27,715 nucleotides of DNA, taken from the NCBI GenBank assembly GCA_021152555.1, contig JAGKVE010000022.1, positions 1 to 27,715 on the forward strand, written 5' to 3'. Both the position numbers and the translations under genes were made by a program. Below the pieces are notes generated by a model. That model searched no databases, had not been told where the DNA came from, and saw only the letters and a list, made by a program, of their open reading frames with translations. Position 1 is the first letter of the stretch, and each line of letters opens with the position of its first letter. This DNA is from Bacteroidia bacterium. GTDB taxonomy: Bacteria > Bacteroidota > Bacteroidia > Bacteroidales > Paludibacteraceae. Shown in pieces: positions 23,296 to 27,715 of this stretch.

Positions 23296-24890
23296 AATAC
23301 AGTGTAATCCTTTTGGCAACGATACTGGTCGCATGTACACCAAAGCCACCAGTATCACGCCTATGGGTCACGTCCGAAGCAGGCGACAAATGCGCAGAAA
23401 AAGAAGCATTAGTATTTAAAAAAAGTGTAGAGGAAAAAGCCATAGTGGTTAATTTGGATGACCGTCGCCAAACCATAGACGGTTTTGGCAATTCCATCAC
23501 GGAGTCATCCGTGTTTGTATTATCCTGCATATCTCCCGAGCAACGCCATGCAGTGTTAGAGGAGATGTACGGCGAAAAAGGAGCTAATTTTACAGCCACG
23601 CGTACAGTAATAGGTTCCAGTGATTTCGCCGTAAAAGGACATTATTCATACGATGATATTGAAGGCGATGAGTCGCTTGAACATTTCTCCATAAAGCCTC
23701 ATCAGGATGGTTTTTCCCGACACGAATATCCTCAAATACAAGACGACCATTTCGATGTATGGCAGTGCCTTAAAGAGATTGCTGATATCAAGGCTGCGCA
23801 AGAAGATAAAGAATGGCGGTTGATCGGCTCTCCATGGACAGCACCAGCATGGATGAAGGACAATAATCAGTTCTTTGACAAACAAAACCGATATGGCGGA
23901 GCGCTGCTTCCAAAGTACTATGAGTCCTTTGCCCGCTATTTTGTGAAGTACTTACAATCGTATCGCGATTCGGGGATAGAATTCTGGGCAGTTACACCGG
24001 AGAACGAGCCAATGGGCAATGACGGCAGTTGGGAATCAATGCACCTCTCCCCACAAGAAGAGGCGGCATTTATAGGGAGATATCTTGGACCTCAACTGGC
24101 AAAGAACGATTTCGGCAACGTTAAGATTCTGGGATTTGACCAAAACACATTCGAGGCAGCACCCTATACTGCGGCAATTTTCGGCGACTCGCTGGCATGC
24201 CGTTATACAGACGGAACAGCACTCCATTGGAATGGGTCTACCATCAGTTGTTTCCCCCAGGTATTGGATTCTCTCCATTCTGCTCATCCCACCAAACGGC
24301 TCCTTCATACAGAGGGGTGTGTAGATAATCTGGGTAGAGACGGCTGGCCCGGAGTAGGCGACTATGCGGGTTATAAGGAATCCGGATGGTTTAATAACGA
24401 CTCGTTCTGGTGGCAACCGAATGCGACCGATTGGGCTTATTCAACCCCATGGTGGCCCGAATGGCACCCTAAATATACCGTTGTACATCGGTATGCCGAT
24501 TATATTATAAACGGACTCAATCATTGGCTGACCGGCTATGTAGACTGGAATGCCGTACTGGATTCCATAGGAGGGCCTACGCATGTTTATAATCACTGCG
24601 GCGCCATGCTGATGGTAGATTATAAAAACGATATCCTCTATTTTACACCTTATTATTATGTACTCAAGCAGTTCAGCCGATCTATGAGACCCGGGGACGT
24701 CGTACTCGGCGTTACCAACCCCTTCGAAAAACGAATACCGCTCTGCGCTGTCGCTAAACAAGATGGATCTGTCGCAATCAATATACTCAATACAGGTGAT
24801 GCCTTCTCTTTTCCATTGCAAGTAGGAGAGTACTCGGCAAAAGTGGAAATGCCAGCTAATAGTATAGAAACAATATTGGTGAAACTATAA
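23292..24890 (+). CDS. GH30 family beta-glycosidase lipoprotein
   Basis: 532 residues. The lipobox LVAC gives C15. The GH30 (beta/alpha)8 barrel is recognised from QTIDGFGNSITESS near residue 58, LIGSPWTAPAWMKDNNQ near 175, VTPENEPM with acid/base E239, and LLHTEGCVD with nucleophile E341. A side beta-domain closes the C-terminus (VAINILNTGDAF ... IETILVKL). GH30 members in Bacteroidota beta-glucan loci commonly are beta-1,6-glucanases (subfamily 3) or beta-glucosidases (subfamily 1). Here either would help process branched beta-1,3/1,6-glucan. The subfamily cannot be assigned by eye. The gene overlaps the phosphorylase by four bases and precedes GH3 by three, so all three are co-transcribed. 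Confidence 0.9.
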   Translation: MKYSVILLATILVACTPKPPVSRLWVTSEAGDKCAEKEALVFKKSVEEKAIVVNLDDRRQTIDGFGNSITESSVFVLSCISPEQRHAVLEEMYGEKGANFTATRTVIGSSDFAVKGHYSYDDIEGDESLEHFSIKPHQDGFSRHEYPQIQDDHFDVWQCLKEIADIKAAQEDKEWRLIGSPWTAPAWMKDNNQFFDKQNRYGGALLPKYYESFARYFVKYLQSYRDSGIEFWAVTPENEPMGNDGSWESMHLSPQEEAAFIGRYLGPQLAKNDFGNVKILGFDQNTFEAAPYTAAIFGDSLACRYTDGTALHWNGSTISCFPQVLDSLHSAHPTKRLLHTEGCVDNLGRDGWPGVGDYAGYKESGWFNNDSFWWQPNATDWAYSTPWWPEWHPKYTVVHRYADYIINGLNHWLTGYVDWNAVLDSIGGPTHVYNHCGAMLMVDYKNDILYFTPYYYVLKQFSRSMRPGDVVLGVTNPFEKRIPLCAVAKQDGSVAINILNTGDAFSFPLQVGEYSAKVEMPANSIETILVKL

Positions 24891-24893
24891 GGT

Positions 24894-27164
24894 ATGAAAC
24901 GGAGTCTGTTGTCTTTGCGCGCAGCGTTGCTGTCTATACTATTGATGACCGTCTGTGCGTGCTCCCGCAAGAGTGAAGAAGATCGCTTTATCGATAACCT
25001 CCTCTCCCGCATGACGCTGGAGGAGAAGATCGGACAGATGAACCAACTCGACCCTTCCTGGAACGCCGAAGAGAAAGAGGCGCTTATCCGCGAAGGCAAA
25101 GTGGGTTCGATCTTCAATATCGTCGGAGCGAAAGAGGTGAATCGTCTGCAACGGATGGCGGTGGAGGAGACCCGTCTCGGAATTCCTTTGGTGGCTGCGC
25201 GTGACGTCATCCACGGTTTCAAGACCATCTATCCCATTCCGCTCGGTCAGGCCGCTACTTGGAATCCCGAACTCATTGAGCAAGCCGCTCAACTAACCGC
25301 GCAGGAAGCATATCAATATGGTATCCGTTGGGCTTTTTCCCCGATGGTCGATGTGGCGCATGACCCGAGATGGGGAAGAGTAGCCGAAGGTTACGGAGAA
25401 GACACATACCTTACTTCTGCATTCGCCGCTGCCACTGTACGGGGATACCAAAAGGAACAAATGGTAAATGGTAAAATGCAAAAATGTCTTGCCGCGTGTG
25501 TCAAACATTTTGCCGGTTATGCGGCTTCAGAAGGAGGACGAGATTATAACACAACCTGGATTCCCGAAACACAACTCCGGGATATCTATCTCCCTCCTTT
25601 TAAAGCAGCACTGGATGCCGGCGCAATGAGCCTCATGTGCTCCTTCAACGACCTTAACGGAATGCCTTCTTCGGCTAACACACATCTCAATATCGATATC
25701 CTTCGTAATGAATGGCATTCTGATGCCTTGCTCGTCAGCGATTGGGGGTCTGGCTCAGACCTCGTCCCGCATGGCTTGTGCGCGGATAAGAAAGATGCTG
25801 CTCTCCGCTGTATCAACGCACGCATGGAGATGGATATGCAGGGAAATATCTATCATGATTATCTGGATTCGTTGGTAAATGAGAAAATGGTAGATGAGCA
25901 AATGATAGATGAGTGTGTCCGCTCTATCCTTCGTCTCAAATATCGCCTCGGCTTGTTCGAGAATCCCTATGTGCCGGAGGAGGAACCTGTGCTGAGTGAT
26001 ACCGAAACAGCACTGCATATAGCCGAACAATCCGCCGTTCTCCTTAAAAACAACGGCATTCTGCCTCTTTCTGCCCGCCAAACGCTAAATGACCAAATGG
26101 TAAATATTTTAATATGTGGTCCTCTGGCACACCAAAAGAAAGAGCAATTGGGGACCTGGATCTTTGACGGCGATACTTCTTTGAGCATTACCCCGCTCAT
26201 GGCGTTCCGACAAATGGAAGAATCTTTCAAACTCATTTATGAGCCCGGCCTTGTTTTCTCTCGTGACAAAAACACGGCTGGCATCCACAAGGCCGTATCG
26301 GCCGCAAGGAGAGCGGATGTTATCCTCTTTTTCTGCGGCGAAGAAGCGATTCTGTCCGGCGAAGCACGGTGCCGTGCCGAACTGAATCTACCCGGCGCAC
26401 AAGAACAGATGATGGATGCACTCGTCGCGACAGGAAAACCGGTTATCATGATTGTTATGGCGGGACGCCCACTTACTATCGGAAAACAAGTTGAGAAGGC
26501 TGCCGCTGTACTTTATGCCTTTCACGGAGGAACAATGGCTGGAACTGCATTGGCGAATATCATAACAGGAAAAGTGGTCCCGTCAGGACGACTCCCGATT
26601 ACCTTCCCGAAGATGGTCGGACAGATTCCTCTCTATTATAATCGGCATAACACGGGACGCCCATCCTATGACCCGCCGATGCTTATCGATTCAATTCCTG
26701 TCGGATGCCCGCAATTCAGCATTGGACAGTCTTCATATTGGCTTGAAACGCCTACAGAACCTCTTTTCCCATTTGGATATGGGCTTAGTTATACAACTTT
26801 CGAATATGGAGAAACAAAGGTTGATTCTGTTACGGAAAATGGGAAAATGGGAACACAATATATAATATCCTGCGACATTAAAAATACAGGGCATTACGAT
26901 GCTTATGAAACACCACAATTATATGTCCGGCAATTATCAGGAGACTTTGTGCGCCCGATTAAAGAACTCAAGGGGTTCAGAAAAATATTTATCTCTAAAG
27001 GCGAAAGGAAGACGGTGACTTTTACATTGTCGCGTGAGGATTTGGGCTATTGGCATGAAAAGTATACTGCATCCCTTAAATCAGAAAAAAGCAGTTCTTC
27101 ATATGTATATTATGATACTGATGATGCACGGTTCCTGTTCCGTATAGCCCCGAACGCTCGTTAG
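24894..27164 (+). CDS. GH3 beta-glucosidase, BglX-like lipoprotein
   Basis: 756 residues. A hydrophobic signal ends VCAC, making C23 a likely lipid site. The first GH3 domain has MTLEEKIGQMNQL (near 41), VDVAHDPRWGRVAEGYGED, CVKHFAGYAASEGGRDY and VSDWGSGSD with nucleophile D283. The second domain (about 380-600) includes GPLAHQKKEQLGTW and PSGRLPITFPK. A fibronectin-III-like domain closes the protein (about 655-756, SCDIKNTGHYDAYETPQLYV). It should remove terminal glucose from beta-linked oligosaccharides in the periplasm or at the surface. Four inter-element loops are encoded by A-rich AAATG-type microrepeats, noted separately. It is the last gene of the locus; no clear terminator follows. 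Confidence 0.93.
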   Translation: MKRSLLSLRAALLSILLMTVCACSRKSEEDRFIDNLLSRMTLEEKIGQMNQLDPSWNAEEKEALIREGKVGSIFNIVGAKEVNRLQRMAVEETRLGIPLVAARDVIHGFKTIYPIPLGQAATWNPELIEQAAQLTAQEAYQYGIRWAFSPMVDVAHDPRWGRVAEGYGEDTYLTSAFAAATVRGYQKEQMVNGKMQKCLAACVKHFAGYAASEGGRDYNTTWIPETQLRDIYLPPFKAALDAGAMSLMCSFNDLNGMPSSANTHLNIDILRNEWHSDALLVSDWGSGSDLVPHGLCADKKDAALRCINARMEMDMQGNIYHDYLDSLVNEKMVDEQMIDECVRSILRLKYRLGLFENPYVPEEEPVLSDTETALHIAEQSAVLLKNNGILPLSARQTLNDQMVNILICGPLAHQKKEQLGTWIFDGDTSLSITPLMAFRQMEESFKLIYEPGLVFSRDKNTAGIHKAVSAARRADVILFFCGEEAILSGEARCRAELNLPGAQEQMMDALVATGKPVIMIVMAGRPLTIGKQVEKAAAVLYAFHGGTMAGTALANIITGKVVPSGRLPITFPKMVGQIPLYYNRHNTGRPSYDPPMLIDSIPVGCPQFSIGQSSYWLETPTEPLFPFGYGLSYTTFEYGETKVDSVTENGKMGTQYIISCDIKNTGHYDAYETPQLYVRQLSGDFVRPIKELKGFRKIFISKGERKTVTFTLSREDLGYWHEKYTASLKSEKSSSSYVYYDTDDARFLFRIAPNAR
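25458..25487 (+). repeat. AAATGGT microrepeat in a GH3 loop
   Basis: AAATGGT, AAATGGT, AAAATG units read in frame as QMVNGKMQ between the GYQ and CLAACVKHF elements of GH3, a surface-loop position. Similar units recur at 25873-25914, 26083-26110 and 26834-26853 in the same gene. Confidence 0.5.
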
Positions 27165-27230
27165 CTATATAGATAATGAGGACCATTTTTGCCATAAAAA
27201 TAAAAAAATATAAAAATAATTGCAGAAATA

Positions 27231-27262
27231 TTTGCATAATTCAAAAAAAAGCAGTACTTTTG
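27231..27262 (+). promoter_or_regulatory. Consensus promoter for the leader/tRNA-Gln transcript
   Basis: TTTG (27231-27234), 20 bases, then TACTTTTG (27255-27262): a complete match to the Bacteroidetes -33/-7 pattern. Transcription should start about 6-8 bases further on, giving a leader of roughly 130 bases before the tRNA. Confidence 0.8.
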
Positions 27263-27265
27263 CAC

Positions 27266-27397
27266 CCGCTTTTGAAAAACGAACACCCTGCAAGTCCCTC
27301 GGGACGTAAACCAGCAGAGTGTTTGCGGACCGAAAAGCGTAGCATGACACGGAGCGTTATACAAGCGTGAAACGCGCAGTCACGCAAGTGTCAATGC
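27266..27397 (+). ncRNA. Structured leader RNA upstream of tRNA-Gln, candidate ncRNA
   Basis: Two compound stem-loops can be drawn. In the first, CCGC (27266-27269) pairs with GCGG (27325-27328), enclosing AACAC/GTGTT (27282-27286 with 27319-27323), CTGC/GCAG (27288-27291 with 27314-27317) and GTCC/GGAC closed by a four-base loop (27294-27305). In the second, TGACAC (27345-27350) pairs with GTGTCA (27388-27393), extended by GCA/TGC, and encloses GCGTG/CACGC (27365-27369 with 27381-27385). It has its own consensus promoter and no ORF of note. RNase P cleavage of the tRNA 5' end at 27402 would release it as a roughly 135-base RNA. I do not recognise it as a known family. Confidence 0.4.
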
Positions 27398-27401
27398 AAG
27401 C

Positions 27402-27472
27402 TGCTCAATGGTGTAATGGTAGCACTACAGATTCTGGTTCTGTCTGTCTGGGTTCGAGTCCTGGTTGAGCAA
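27402..27472 (+). tRNA. tRNA-Gln, anticodon CTG
   Basis: A full 71-base cloverleaf folds: acceptor TGCTCAA with TTGAGCA (27465-27471) and discriminator A27472; D stem GTGT/GCAC; anticodon stem ACAGA/TCTGT with a seven-base loop, anticodon CTG at 27434-27436; T stem CTGGG/CCTGG with loop TTCGAGT. The weak U1-A72 pair is typical of tRNA-Gln. CCA is not encoded. It reads CAG codons. Confidence 0.95.
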
Positions 27473-27474
27473 CA

Positions 27475-27500
27475 AAAGAGACCTTCGGGTCTCTTTATTT
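27475..27500 (+). terminator. Rho-independent terminator of tRNA-Gln
   Basis: AAAGAGACC (27475-27483), TTCG tetraloop, GGTCTCTTT (27488-27496), then ATTTT. A nine-base stem with the extra-stable UUCG loop, starting two bases after the tRNA. Confidence 0.9.
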
Positions 27501-27690
27501 TGGTTTATGGGTCAAAATGCAGCCTGCAAAATGACCTATACGCCTATTTCTACTAACTTTGCACACAAATTGCATTTGCTGTTGGACAGTACACATAGAA
27601 GAAATTATTCTATTTGCCCTAAGTTCAAGTTGGAAGTGCAACGTTGAGTAGTTAGAAAAGTAGATAAAATAGCAATGTAAAATAAAAAAC
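27501..27690. other. A/T-rich spacer with a possible weak promoter
   Basis: TAACTTTG at 27554-27561 fits the -7 pattern on the plus strand, but no TTTG stands 20 bases upstream. No convincing ORF or folded RNA is seen between it and the hairpin at 27691. Confidence 0.3.
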
Positions 27691-27715
27691 GTGGGCTGTG
27701 ATTTGCACAGTCCAC
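27691..27715 (-). terminator. Terminator for a minus-strand gene beyond the right edge
   Basis: Ten-base stem (27691-27700 with 27706-27715, one G-U pair) around a five-base loop. On the minus strand it is followed by GTTTTTTATTTT, the T-run expected of an intrinsic terminator for a gene entering from the right. Any plus-strand T-run would lie outside the window. Confidence 0.7.

Noticed and set aside
27165..27230. Terminator directly after the GH3 gene
   Set aside because: The stretch is A/T-rich but I could not find a stem followed by a T-run; transcription may run on toward the tRNA terminator.

Overview
The window comes from a Bacteroidota genome, most likely order Bacteroidales. The signs are a SusC/SusD pair, several lipoproteins with short Bacteroidetes-style lipoboxes, no clear Shine-Dalgarno sequences, a DUF6377-type membrane regulator, and promoters of the TTTG-N20-TAnnTTTG type at three places. 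Genus cannot be judged from this sequence.

Layout. Positions 1-5461 are on the minus strand: a nearly complete MmeI-like single-chain restriction-modification enzyme (its C-terminus runs off the left edge), a YeiH-family membrane protein, a possible 32-residue ORF, and a DUF6377 regulator. A 299-base divergent promoter region (5462-5760) separates this block from about 21.4 kb of genes that all run on the plus strand (5761-27164). That block is a polysaccharide utilization locus (PUL): a YghZ-like aldo/keto reductase; two secreted paralogues of unknown function; SusC; SusD; a surface glycan-binding-type lipoprotein; three consecutive and architecturally different GH16 enzymes; a GPH-family sugar symporter; a large cytoplasmic GH94/GH149/GH161-type phosphorylase; a GH30 enzyme; and a GH3 beta-glucosidase. 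The window ends with a promoter, a highly structured leader, tRNA-Gln(CTG) with a strong terminator, and a second terminator for something outside the window.

How the genes fit together (inference). The enzyme set points to a beta-glucan rich in beta-1,3 linkages, possibly with beta-1,6 branches (laminarin-like or fungal/cereal glucan). Surface GH16 enzymes would cut the chain, SusC/SusD and the binding proteins would capture and import oligosaccharides, and GH30 and GH3 would trim branches and ends. The GPH symporter would bring short products into the cytoplasm, where the phosphorylase would release sugar-1-phosphate. A phosphorolytic final step plus an inner-membrane symporter is the most distinctive metabolic feature here. 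The DUF6377 protein is the only regulator visible and is a plausible controller.

Most worth a second look: a beta-sandwich-like module present three times in the two secreted proteins upstream of SusC; a short C-terminal tail shared by those two proteins and one GH16; a 7-bp tandem repeat inside the signal-peptide codons of the third GH16, where copy-number change would shift the reading frame; several families of tiny repeats placed in coding linkers, including next to methyltransferase motif IV of the MmeI-like enzyme; and the structured RNA leader of the tRNA-Gln gene.
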